Source: Lachnospiraceae bacterium
Lineage (GTDB): Bacteria; Bacillota; Clostridia; Lachnospirales; Lachnospiraceae
Assembly (NCBI GenBank): GCA_014804695.1
Contig: JAAUZJ010000043.1
Span: 1-64,000, forward strand
Length of the DNA stretch: 64,000 nt
Direction of reading: 5' to 3'
Shown here piece by piece: positions 15,863 through 24,221 of the stretch. Within the stretch, counting starts at the first letter, position 1. The number at the start of each line of letters is the position of its first letter. Made by a program: the position numbers and the translations under genes. Under the pieces are notes generated by a model that made no database searches, was not told the origin of the DNA, and worked only from the letters and a program-made list of their open reading frames with translations.

Positions 15863-16420
15863 ATGGACTCTGCCAGTAAAATAGAAATCGGAAATAAAAT
15901 CAGACAGCTGCGAATCAAGAAAGGACTTACCCAGGAGGAGCTTGCAGACCGCAGCGAATTGTCCAAAAGTTTTATCAGTCAGCTGGAAAACGATCTGACT
16001 TCGCCTTCTATCGCTACTTTAGTCGATATCCTACAATGTTTAGGAACGGATCTGAAGGATTTTTTTACAGACAAAACTGAAGAACAGATTGTTTTCGGTT
16101 CTGCGGATTATTTTGAAAAGCAGGATGAAGAATTACATAATACCATAGAATGGATCATTCCGAACGCACAGAAAAATATGATGGAGCCGATCCGTGTCAC
16201 ATTGGAAGCCGGCGGTTCTACTTATCCCGACCTTCCTCATGAAGGCGAAGAGTTCGGTTATGTGTTGTCCGGAACCATCTATATCGTACTCGGAGAGCGG
16301 ACCATTAAAGCCAAAAAAGGAGAATCCTTCTATTTCAGACCGGATTCCGGCCACTATATCAAAGCGGGTGAAAAAGCAGGAGCTGTTTTTCTCTGGATCA
16401 GCACTCCGCCAAACTTCTAA
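15863..16420 (+). CDS. potR: XRE-cupin regulator of polyamine uptake
   Basis: A 185-residue regulator. ATG at 15863 follows AAGAAAGGACTATTT. Residues 7-62 form an XRE helix-turn-helix ('[20 protein letters not shown]', '[20 protein letters not shown]') and residues ~110-180 a cupin-2 barrel ('[20 protein letters not shown]', '[16 protein letters not shown]'). This is the PuuR-like layout, with the cupin probably binding a polyamine or derivative. It is the first gene of the operon with potABCD, 55 bases upstream of potA, and probably represses it when polyamines are plentiful. Confidence 0.85.
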   Translation: MDSASKIEIGNKIRQLRIKKGLTQEELADRSELSKSFISQLENDLTSPSIATLVDILQCLGTDLKDFFTDKTEEQIVFGSADYFEKQDEELHNTIEWIIPNAQKNMMEPIRVTLEAGGSTYPDLPHEGEEFGYVLSGTIYIVLGERTIKAKKGESFYFRPDSGHYIKAGEKAGAVFLWISTPPNF

Positions 16421-16475
16421 TATCCTTAAGCAGGGACAGCTTGGAAGCCTGATAAAGCAGACAGGGAGGTATATC

Positions 16476-17549
16476 ATGCAAAAAGAACTGATCAGACTGG
16501 AACACATTTCAAAATCTTATGACGGACAAATGGTCTTGGATGACCTTAACCTGAACATTCACGAAAATGAATTCGTAACCCTGCTCGGTCCAAGCGGCTG
16601 CGGAAAGACAACTACCCTGCGCATCTTAGGCGGTTTTGTGAGTCCCGACACGGGAAATGTGATCTTTGACAATCAGAATATCACCAAACTGCCTCCCAAC
16701 AAACGCTCTTTAAACACTGTTTTTCAAAAGTATGCGCTTTTTACCCATATGACGATTGCCGACAACATTGCCTTTGGACTGAAGATCAAAAACAAGTCCA
16801 AAAGCTATATTGACGATAAAATAAAGTATGCTCTGAAACTGGTCAATCTGGAAGGTTATGAAAAGCGCATGCCGGACTCTCTAAGCGGTGGTCAGCAGCA
16901 GCGTATCGCTATTGCCAGAGCGATCGTCAACGAACCGAAGGTTCTTCTTCTGGACGAACCGCTGGGCGCTCTTGACTTAAAACTCCGGCAGGAAATGCAG
17001 TACGAACTGATCCGTATGAAAAATGAACTGGGCATTACGTTTGTCTATGTTACTCACGATCAGGAAGAAGCCCTTACGATGTCCGATACGATCGTTGTTA
17101 TGAATCAGGGCTATATCCAGCAGATCGGTTCTCCCGAATCTATCTACAATGAACCGGAAAATGCTTTTGTAGCGGATTTTATCGGCGAGAGCAATATTAT
17201 TGCCGCCACGATGATCGAAGATAAATGCGTGGAGATTCTGGGTTCCAGATTCACCTGCGTAGATACTGGATTCGGTACGAACAAACCGGTCGATGTGGTC
17301 ATCCGCCCGGAAGACGTGGAACTGGTAGCGCCAGAGGACGGTATTATCAAAGGCGTTGTAACGCACTTGATCTTTAAAGGCGTTCATTATGAAATGGAAG
17401 TTACCGCAAACGGTTTTGAATGGCTTGTCCACTCTACCGTTCTTTCTCCGGTCGGAAAAGAAGTCGGCATCAAAGTAGATCCGTTCAATATCCAGATCAT
17501 GAACAAACCGGAATCTGAAGACGAGGAGGCGGTTGCACTTGAACTCTAA
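16476..17549 (+). CDS. potA: spermidine/putrescine ABC transporter ATPase
   Basis: A 357-residue ATPase with ATG at 16476 after GGGAGGTATATC. Walker A '[12 protein letters not shown]', Q loop 'FQKYALF', signature '[13 protein letters not shown]', Walker B '[12 protein letters not shown]' and switch '[10 protein letters not shown]' are present. The C-terminal TOBE domain (about 275-345) includes '[12 protein letters not shown]'. It energises polyamine uptake through PotB and PotC on the cytoplasmic face. Its end overlaps the potB start region. Confidence 0.93.
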   Translation: MQKELIRLEHISKSYDGQMVLDDLNLNIHENEFVTLLGPSGCGKTTTLRILGGFVSPDTGNVIFDNQNITKLPPNKRSLNTVFQKYALFTHMTIADNIAFGLKIKNKSKSYIDDKIKYALKLVNLEGYEKRMPDSLSGGQQQRIAIARAIVNEPKVLLLDEPLGALDLKLRQEMQYELIRMKNELGITFVYVTHDQEEALTMSDTIVVMNQGYIQQIGSPESIYNEPENAFVADFIGESNIIAATMIEDKCVEILGSRFTCVDTGFGTNKPVDVVIRPEDVELVAPEDGIIKGVVTHLIFKGVHYEMEVTANGFEWLVHSTVLSPVGKEVGIKVDPFNIQIMNKPESEDEEAVALEL

Positions 17550-18357
17550 AAGAAAAATACTGGCTGCTCCATATATATCATGGTCTGTACTCTTTATCAT
17601 CGTACCGCTTTGTATGATCTTCTACTACGGACTTACGGACAGATCAGGAGCCTTTAGCCTGGAAAATATCATAGCGATTACTTCTGTGGGGCACGCAAGA
17701 GCGCTCCGGCGTTCCATATTATTATCTGTCATCAGTACATTTTTATGCTTTATCCTTGCTTATCCGCTTGCCATGATACTGACAGGTATGAAAAAAAATC
17801 AGCACAGTTTCATCATTTTGATCTTCATTCTTCCCATGTGGATGAATTTTTTGCTGCGCACACTTGCATGGCAAACCCTATTGGAGAAAACCGGCGTTAT
17901 CAACAATATACTTACTTTCTTTGGGCTGCCGCGGCTGAAACTCATTAATACCTCTTATGCCATCGTTCTCGGCATGGTATATAATTTTCTGCCTTTTATG
18001 GTGCTGCCGCTCTATAATGCATTGTCCAAAATTGATGAAAATGTCATTAATGCTGCGAAAGACTTAGGCGCAAATAAAATACAGACTTTTTTCCGCGTTA
18101 TACTGCCTTTGTCTGTTCCCGGCATTATAAGCGGTGTGACAATGGTATTCGTACCTGCATTAACTACTTTCATTATCAGTTCTCTGCTTGGCGGCAGTAA
18201 AGTGCTTTTGATCGGAAATGTAATCGAACAGGAATTTACACAGGCAAGTAATTGGCATCTGGGCAGCGGTCTCTCTATTGTTCTGATGATCTTCATCATT
18301 ATAAATATGGTGATCACCGCGCTTTTCGATAAAGATGGGGAGGGTTCGGCACTATGA
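17539..18357 (+). CDS. potB: spermidine/putrescine ABC transporter permease
   Basis: A 272-residue inner permease. Two TTG codons (17533, 17539) follow GAGGAGG; the second, giving [12 protein letters not shown], has the better nine-base spacing. It has six membrane segments and the EAA-type loop '[19 protein letters not shown]' that contacts PotA. The start overlaps the last codons of potA and its end overlaps potC by four bases (ATGA). Confidence 0.92.
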   Translation: MNSKRKILAAPYISWSVLFIIVPLCMIFYYGLTDRSGAFSLENIIAITSVGHARALRRSILLSVISTFLCFILAYPLAMILTGMKKNQHSFIILIFILPMWMNFLLRTLAWQTLLEKTGVINNILTFFGLPRLKLINTSYAIVLGMVYNFLPFMVLPLYNALSKIDENVINAAKDLGANKIQTFFRVILPLSVPGIISGVTMVFVPALTTFIISSLLGGSKVLLIGNVIEQEFTQASNWHLGSGLSIVLMIFIIINMVITALFDKDGEGSAL

Positions 18358-19127
18358 CAAATATTGCAAAGAAAATATATGTATCGCTTATTTTCCTTTT
18401 TCTCTATGCGCCGATAGGAACATTGATCGTACTCTCCTTCAATGCCAGCAAGACCAGGGCAAAATGGGGCGGATTTACAGTAAGATGGTATCTTTCTCTG
18501 ATACAGGATGAAACCATTCTGGAAGCCTTTGGCACAACTTTGCTGATCGCGCTCTTCTCCTCTTTGATTGCTACGGTGATCGGCGTTATTTCCTGTCTTG
18601 CCATGTCTTCGATGAAAAGAAAAACAAGAACCGTTTTAATGGGTATTACGAATATTCCCATGCTGAATGCGGATATTGTGACAGGAATCTCACTAATGCT
18701 ACTTTTTATCAGTCTGGGATTAAAGTTTGGATTTGGCACGATCCTGCTTTCACATATTACTTTTAACATTCCCTATGTCATTCTGTGTATCATGCCGAGA
18801 ATGAAACAGTTGAATCCAAGCGTTTATGAGGCTGCTCTGGATCTGGGCGCGTCTCATTTAACTGCTTTTTTTAAAGTAATGCTTCCGGATTTACTGCCCG
18901 GAATTTTATCCGGTTTTCTAATGGCATTTACAATGTCGCTGGATGATTTTATCATTACACATTTTACTAAAGGTGCGGGAATCGATACCTTATCCACTAA
19001 AATCTACACGGAAGTAAAAAAAGGGATCAAACCGGAAATGTATGCTTTATCAACGATCATATTTCTGACAGTGTTGATATTGCTGCTTCTTGTTAATCTT
19101 GCACCGAATCGTGAAAGAAAAGAATGA
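18354..19127 (+). CDS. potC: spermidine/putrescine ABC transporter permease
   Basis: A 257-residue permease. Six membrane segments, starting 'IYVSLIFLFLYAPIGTLIVL', and the EAA loop 'EAALDLGASHLTAFFKVMLP'. It forms the transmembrane pathway with PotB. Translationally coupled to potB by an ATGA overlap. Confidence 0.93.
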   Translation: MTNIAKKIYVSLIFLFLYAPIGTLIVLSFNASKTRAKWGGFTVRWYLSLIQDETILEAFGTTLLIALFSSLIATVIGVISCLAMSSMKRKTRTVLMGITNIPMLNADIVTGISLMLLFISLGLKFGFGTILLSHITFNIPYVILCIMPRMKQLNPSVYEAALDLGASHLTAFFKVMLPDLLPGILSGFLMAFTMSLDDFIITHFTKGAGIDTLSTKIYTEVKKGIKPEMYALSTIIFLTVLILLLLVNLAPNRERKE

Positions 19128-19151
19128 TCTGAAAGGAGCATGATTATAAAA

Positions 19152-20207
19152 ATGAAGAGATTATTTATGATAGTGCTTGCTGCGGGAATCATGATCACTT
19201 CCGGCGGCTGCGGCTCCGGGAACAGGGAAAAAGATGTGGTTATCGTCTATAACTGGGGAGAATATGTGGATCCGGATACCCTCGCCATGTTCGAAGAAGA
19301 AACCGGCATTGAAGTGATTTATGACGAATTTGAAACCAATGAAACAATGTATCCTAAAATCGAATCCGGCGCTGCCGGGTATGACGTAGTCTGTCCTTCC
19401 GATTATATGATCAACAAAATGATCCAAAATAATCTGTTGATGGAACTGGATTTTGACAATCTGCCCAATGCAAAAGCCAATATCGGCAGCCAATATTGGG
19501 AACAGGCTAGAGGATTTGACCCGGAGAATAAATATTCCGTTCCGTACTGTTTTGGAACCGTAGGAATCTTATATAACAAGACAATGATAGAGGAACCGAT
19601 CACAAGCTGGGCGCAGCTTTGGGATGAAAAATACAGTGATGACATTTTAATGCAGGATTCCGTAAGAGACGCTTTTATGGTTGCGGAGAAACTATACGGC
19701 TATTCTATGAATACACTGGACCCGGATGAGCTGCAGACAGTCAAAGATGCTTTGATAGCACAAAAGCCGATCGTTCAGGCATATGTCATCGACCAGGTAC
19801 GGGATAAAATGATCGGCAATGAAGCCGCCATCGGCGTTATTTATTCCGGTGAAGCAATCTATACCCAATATGAAAATCCCGATCTGGAATATGTGATCCC
19901 GAAAGAAGGCACTAATGTATGGATTGATTCCTGGGTGATCCTAAAAAATGCTCCCCACAAAGAAAATGCGGAGAAGTTTATTGATTTTATGTGCCGTGCG
20001 GATATTGCGCTGAAAAATTTCGAATATATTACCTATTCTACCCCTAACGTTGCGGCATGGGAATTAATTGAAGACGAGGAAATAAAAAATTCTCCGATTG
20101 CCTTTCCTGACCTTTCCCTGTATCCAAATCTGGAAACTTATGTTTATTTGGGGGAAGAAGGAGATTCTCTTTATAACGAATTGTGGAAAGAAGTGAAATC
20201 CTATTGA
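19152..20207 (+). CDS. potD: spermidine/putrescine-binding lipoprotein
   Basis: A 351-residue substrate-binding lipoprotein. The lipobox is SGGC after MKRLFMIVLAAGIMIT. The mature protein has the PotD hallmarks 'VYNWGEYVDPDTL', 'YDEFETNETMYPKIESG', 'DVVCPSDYM' and 'VPYCFGTVGI'. The start is uncertain: ATG at 19140 is one base after GGAG (too close) and ATG at 19152 is thirteen bases after it. The later ATG gives a normal signal peptide. It delivers polyamine to PotBC at the outer face of the membrane. Confidence 0.92.
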   Translation: MKRLFMIVLAAGIMITSGGCGSGNREKDVVIVYNWGEYVDPDTLAMFEEETGIEVIYDEFETNETMYPKIESGAAGYDVVCPSDYMINKMIQNNLLMELDFDNLPNAKANIGSQYWEQARGFDPENKYSVPYCFGTVGILYNKTMIEEPITSWAQLWDEKYSDDILMQDSVRDAFMVAEKLYGYSMNTLDPDELQTVKDALIAQKPIVQAYVIDQVRDKMIGNEAAIGVIYSGEAIYTQYENPDLEYVIPKEGTNVWIDSWVILKNAPHKENAEKFIDFMCRADIALKNFEYITYSTPNVAAWELIEDEEIKNSPIAFPDLSLYPNLETYVYLGEEGDSLYNELWKEVKSY

Positions 20208-20220
20208 TTTCACTTCTTTC
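20186..20220 (+). terminator. terminator of the pot operon
   Basis: GAAAGAAGTGAAATC (20186-20200) and GATTTCACTTCTTTC (20206-20220) form a perfect 15-bp stem with a five-base loop. The potD stop codon lies in the loop region. T-rich bases follow. Confidence 0.7.
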
Positions 20221-20291
20221 TGCTTCTATTTACTCAATACCTGAAAAGCTGTGCTGACAGCGCCTTTTAAAGTGTGTACTACACATTCTCC

Positions 20292-20803
20292 TTAAATACT
20301 AAATTCCGCTGAAAATACATAATCTGTATGGTCTCCTGTTCCTCTACAATCCATAACAGTTTTTACAATACGGTATCTGCCTGGCTCCAGTTTCCCATAG
20401 AGCCATTCAAAGTCAATAACCTTTTCATAGGGAAAATCTTTCTGGATAATATATGCAATCGCATTAAAAACAGCATCGTCAATTACGGTTTCTACTTCAC
20501 GCCACTCGCCAGTTTCTTCATTCTGCATTTCCAGATAAAAGCGTTCTCCGCACTCTATATCCTTATCTGTATCATTCGTAATTTTAACGGTCACACTGGT
20601 ATCAGAACATTCCGTTACTTCCATAGTTACTCCGTCCAACGGTGATAATACATCAATATCTTTTTCTCTGAATCTGTCTGTCCGGAATTTTCCACCATTT
20701 GACTATCAGCTCCAGTGTGATTTTCCGCATTGTTTGAATCTCCACACCCTGTTATTAATAAAATGCATACTGTTACTATCATAAATGTGATTCGTTTTCT
20801 CAT
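20292..20803 (-). pseudogene. lipoprotein gene with a probable frameshift, paralogue of 1956-2290
   Basis: ATG at 20803 after AAGGAGACAAC encodes MRKRITFMIVTVCILLITGC, a lipoprotein signal peptide with Cys20, then a short Ser/Asn/Glu linker. Near 20665 a run of five A puts the rest out of frame; six A would join the linker to 'DIDVLSPLDGVTMEVTECSD' and to the conserved domain ending at 20292 ('FEWLYGKLEPGRYRIVKT' and 'DYVFSAEFSI'). The domain is beta-rich and resembles immunoglobulin-like lipoprotein modules. Either the gene is a recent pseudogene, or the A run hides a phase-variable site or sequencing error. If intact it would encode about 170 residues. Confidence 0.7.
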
Positions 20804-20833
20804 GTTGTCTCCTTACATTACATCGAATAGGAA

Positions 20834-21442
20834 TTAATCCTCCCAAACTTTATAATGCTCCAAATCAGGCCATATCTCGTACCAGTCTATTCCTTCTTCT
20901 TCTGCGCTTTGGGATATCTTTTCTCTGACGCCTAAGCTTTTGATGTCCAGCAGGTTGATGTAGGTTGATATCTTATCGTAAGGGTTGTTTTGTTCTTTCA
21001 CATCAGAGAAAGTTCCATAGATATAAAGGGTTTGAAAAGACTCATATTGTTCGTATCCATCCTCACTCTCATAATAATTACGTAAGCTTACCAACGAACT
21101 ATGTCCTCCAGGTATTTCTCCCCAAAGACACAAAACTATTTTTTCTGTCATCTCTTTTTCTTCCATGACTGCATTGGCAGCTTCCACCATATTTACCAAC
21201 AAGTTTTCGTCTTTATAGTCACGTACCAAATACCCATAATTAACTGTTTCGTCTGAATCATAATATTTTTTACCCCAATAATGTATTTTTTTTCTCCCTA
21301 CTTCTTTATAGATAGCTTTTGAAATATCATCATCGGGTATTTTATTTACTTTGATTTGAAATAATTCCCCGCATCCTGTCACAATCATTGCTGACAATAG
21401 TATAAGAATAAATACGCACATTTTAACCATTCGTTTTTTCAT
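20834..21442 (-). CDS. lipoprotein of unknown function
   Basis: A 202-residue lipoprotein with ATG at 21442 after GGGAGATAAC. The signal peptide ends in VTGC. The mature part is charged and aromatic ('YYESEDGYEQYESFQTLYIY'), with no family I recognise. It sits between the RCC1 lipoprotein gene upstream and the frameshifted lipoprotein downstream, all on one strand and closely spaced, suggesting a lipoprotein operon. Confidence 0.75.
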   Translation of the reverse strand: MKKRMVKMCVFILILLSAMIVTGCGELFQIKVNKIPDDDISKAIYKEVGRKKIHYWGKKYYDSDETVNYGYLVRDYKDENLLVNMVEAANAVMEEKEMTEKIVLCLWGEIPGGHSSLVSLRNYYESEDGYEQYESFQTLYIYGTFSDVKEQNNPYDKISTYINLLDIKSLGVREKISQSAEEEGIDWYEIWPDLEHYKVWED

Positions 21443-21489
21443 TGTTATCTCCCATTAATATACTGAAAAAGCTGTATCCTGAGCATTTC

Positions 21490-23937
21490 TCACTCTCTTA
21501 TGGTCATCTCATAAATTCCCGATACCCCATATCCAATTGCATTTTCTTCCGCAATCTGATGATTTAGAACTTCCACATTGATCTGATTGGGTAAAAACGT
21601 AATATGAAGCGTTCCCGCACCTCCCCAGCCATCGTCTGTAAAGTCAAAAAACAATTCATCATTCTGAATCATGCCGACAATATCTTCCACTGATGCAATC
21701 CGTTCTGTCATTTCCTGTTCTATGAAAAAGTTTCCGTAAAATTCATTGCCATTGCTGATAGTGCATATCAGTTCGTTTCCGCTATCCGGCATAGGATTCT
21801 CATATGCCGCAACATATCCGGGGGATACGGTCCATTTTCCCGAATAGCTTTCATAATTTGTTAGTGGTTCATTTCCATTTATCAGTTGGATCAGTCGTTT
21901 GATGTCTTTCGCCAGTACATTGCTTTCCCACGGAAGGTATTCGTTAATCTTATCGCTGAGTTCCTCGTTATACGTAAAATAATCACCATAGTCTTCATAA
22001 ATCCGCACTATTACATGTGGTACCGCGCCTTGCGGTCCGGCACCAGTCGTATACTCCGCTCCTATGACTACGTCCTCTTTCCCGTCAGTATTCGTATCTG
22101 TAAACATGACAAACTTCACGTCCCAATAAAAATCATAACTGGTATGACCTTCGCCGATATACGGAAACTGATACAAGATTTCATCATCTTTTAATAGATA
22201 GAAAGTTACATCTTCCCGCAAGTCCCTTTCCGAAGGAGCAGGCTCGTATGACACAAACCTCACTTCTCCCCAGTCATTTAACTCTACCTGAAAAGACTGT
22301 TCCTCTACGATTCTTTCCTCATCCAATTTGTCCTGCACATGATCACTGGAAATTTCCTCCGGCATATTTTCTGTCATACTTTCTTCAACATAATAAACTA
22401 TCTCATCAAAATATCCAACTTCATAGATATAAACGTCTTGATAAAAAGCAGTTATGTATCTACTATTTTCAAAATAAATCTCGTCAAAGCAGGATTGGTT
22501 GAGCGCAGCTTCAACCTCTTGTCTCGTCATCCCAATAGTAATCTTTCCGTTTCTGGTTCCATACGCACCATAATAAATAGCAGTTAGTTCGTGCTTATCA
22601 TCAAAGGAAAATTTAAAATACTGGTCATCTGTTACAATTTCATATACCTTTTCTTCATCTGAAATTCCATCCACTATTTGATAATCAATATCCAATTCAT
22701 CCAAAAATTCCGTTACTTCTTCCGGTGACATTCCAAACTCAAGTTCTTTAAATTGAAGTTGTGGCTTCCTGTCCTTTTCACAAAATTCAATTCGTTGAAA
22801 TCTATCAGAATAACCCACTGTTACCGGCTCCTCGTATACACCATTCATCTGATCGGGTGTCCGGAGAATATCTCCATAAAGCATATACGTCCAGTTTTTA
22901 CTTCCTTCTCCTTCTACTTCGTAACCACAGGCTAATAGACTTCCATCTTTCTTTTCTACAAATGTTACATACGTATAATCACATGTATAAGGACTGATAC
23001 CATAACTTAACCGTTCCTCCACAGTATCAAATCTTGCTTCATCCATCCAGACCATTTTTACATCTTCTGACACCATGACAGGCTCTTCAATAAAATCTTT
23101 ATCATTGCTGTCATATCCACAGCTTCCAAATGTATTATTTCCCCATGTCCATAATGTCCCGTCTTCTTTAATCGCTGCAATACTAAAATCACCGCAGGTT
23201 ACATATATTGCATCGTCAAGCATTTTTGCAGGTTCAGTGTAACTTACACCTTTTGTATCTTTTGTATTTTTGGCAGAAGTTGTTCTTATCTCTCCCCACC
23301 ACCAGACAGAGCCATCATTTTTAAGTGCAACTACTCCTCTGCTGCTGGCACGGGCATATGTAACATCCTGCATCAGACATACCGGTTCCGTCACAGCAGT
23401 TGCCGCTGGATTCTCCACATAATATTCTGATGCCTCTATGCCCATTACTCCGTTTAAGTTTGCGCCAATACCATATAATTCTCCGTTTTCCGTCAGGAAG
23501 ATAACAAAATAACCGCCAAAATCTACATGGATAACATTTTCTGCTATCTTTTGAGGGATCATTTCAAGGCTGTATTCACCATCAACATCTCTGCTATATT
23601 GCTGGCCATTACCAAGTTGTCCGTATTCATTATCCCCATAACCCCAAAGGACGTTGTCCGAATCAATATAATAATGGTTCGGATATTGACACTCATTTCT
23701 AATGAAATAATTCTCTATATTAAATTCTTCACTGTCAAGATGAAGATTATCAATACTTTCCACCAGATAGACAGGGTATTTGTTCCTGTCACCAGCTTCT
23801 TCCATAGTGCTAATTTCTACATTATCTTCTTCTGCTTTTTGTTCATCTGCCTGATTTCCGCAGGCAGACAGCAATAACATATTTGTCCAAATGCAGATTA
23901 ATATAATAATAAATCTGGTAAATTTTTTGTTTTTCAT
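21490..23937 (-). CDS. RCC1-repeat lipoprotein
   Basis: An 815-residue lipoprotein with lipobox LSAC at Cys26. Residues ~95-340 hold at least five RCC1-type blades ('WGYGDNEYGQLGNGQ', 'LYGIGANLNGVMG', 'VWWWGEI', 'LWTWGNNTFGSCG'), forming a surface beta-propeller. Two copies of a small domain follow at about 400-520 ('LEFGMSPEEVTEFLDELDID' and 'ITIGMTRQEVEAALNQ', SmpA/OmlA-like). Then a region with 'FVMFTDTNTDGKEDVVIGAE' resembles FG-GAP/VCBS blades. The C-terminal ~100 residues are of unknown type. It probably binds a surface or external ligand. Confidence 0.8.
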   Translation of the reverse strand: MKNKKFTRFIIILICIWTNMLLLSACGNQADEQKAEEDNVEISTMEEAGDRNKYPVYLVESIDNLHLDSEEFNIENYFIRNECQYPNHYYIDSDNVLWGYGDNEYGQLGNGQQYSRDVDGEYSLEMIPQKIAENVIHVDFGGYFVIFLTENGELYGIGANLNGVMGIEASEYYVENPAATAVTEPVCLMQDVTYARASSRGVVALKNDGSVWWWGEIRTTSAKNTKDTKGVSYTEPAKMLDDAIYVTCGDFSIAAIKEDGTLWTWGNNTFGSCGYDSNDKDFIEEPVMVSEDVKMVWMDEARFDTVEERLSYGISPYTCDYTYVTFVEKKDGSLLACGYEVEGEGSKNWTYMLYGDILRTPDQMNGVYEEPVTVGYSDRFQRIEFCEKDRKPQLQFKELEFGMSPEEVTEFLDELDIDYQIVDGISDEEKVYEIVTDDQYFKFSFDDKHELTAIYYGAYGTRNGKITIGMTRQEVEAALNQSCFDEIYFENSRYITAFYQDVYIYEVGYFDEIVYYVEESMTENMPEEISSDHVQDKLDEERIVEEQSFQVELNDWGEVRFVSYEPAPSERDLREDVTFYLLKDDEILYQFPYIGEGHTSYDFYWDVKFVMFTDTNTDGKEDVVIGAEYTTGAGPQGAVPHVIVRIYEDYGDYFTYNEELSDKINEYLPWESNVLAKDIKRLIQLINGNEPLTNYESYSGKWTVSPGYVAAYENPMPDSGNELICTISNGNEFYGNFFIEQEMTERIASVEDIVGMIQNDELFFDFTDDGWGGAGTLHITFLPNQINVEVLNHQIAEENAIGYGVSGIYEMTIRE

Positions 23938-23993
23938 GCTTACAATTTTCCCTTTTCTTTCTACATCATGTAAAACAAGTTTCTATAAGTTCT

Positions 23994-24186
23994 TTAATAA
24001 ATTTCTATCCAATCTAATCCCTCTGTAAGAGTAACTTCGTAGCTTTGCATATTGGTCTTGTACTCTTCTTCGGAAATTTCGGTTTCTTTTTGAAAATAAG
24101 TACATACTGGTTCTTCTCCCTCTAAATGCCAAACTGCGGAAAAAGAATCCACTAATTCAGGCGTAAATCCATCACTTTCCTAAATA
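23994..24186 (-). pseudogene. 3' remnant of a lost gene
   Basis: An open frame of about 60 codons without a start, ending at TAA 23994-23996: it reads 'VDSFSAVWHLEGEE' and ends 'LTEGLDWIEIY'. The ending resembles that of the lipoprotein at 20834-21442 ('EEEGIDWYEIWP'), so it may be the tail of a related lipoprotein lost by deletion. It lies between the BlaR1-like gene and the RCC1 lipoprotein. Confidence 0.45.
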
Positions 24187-24221
24187 AAGAATTATCTTTT
24201 ACGAACAATTTTTGATTGTTT

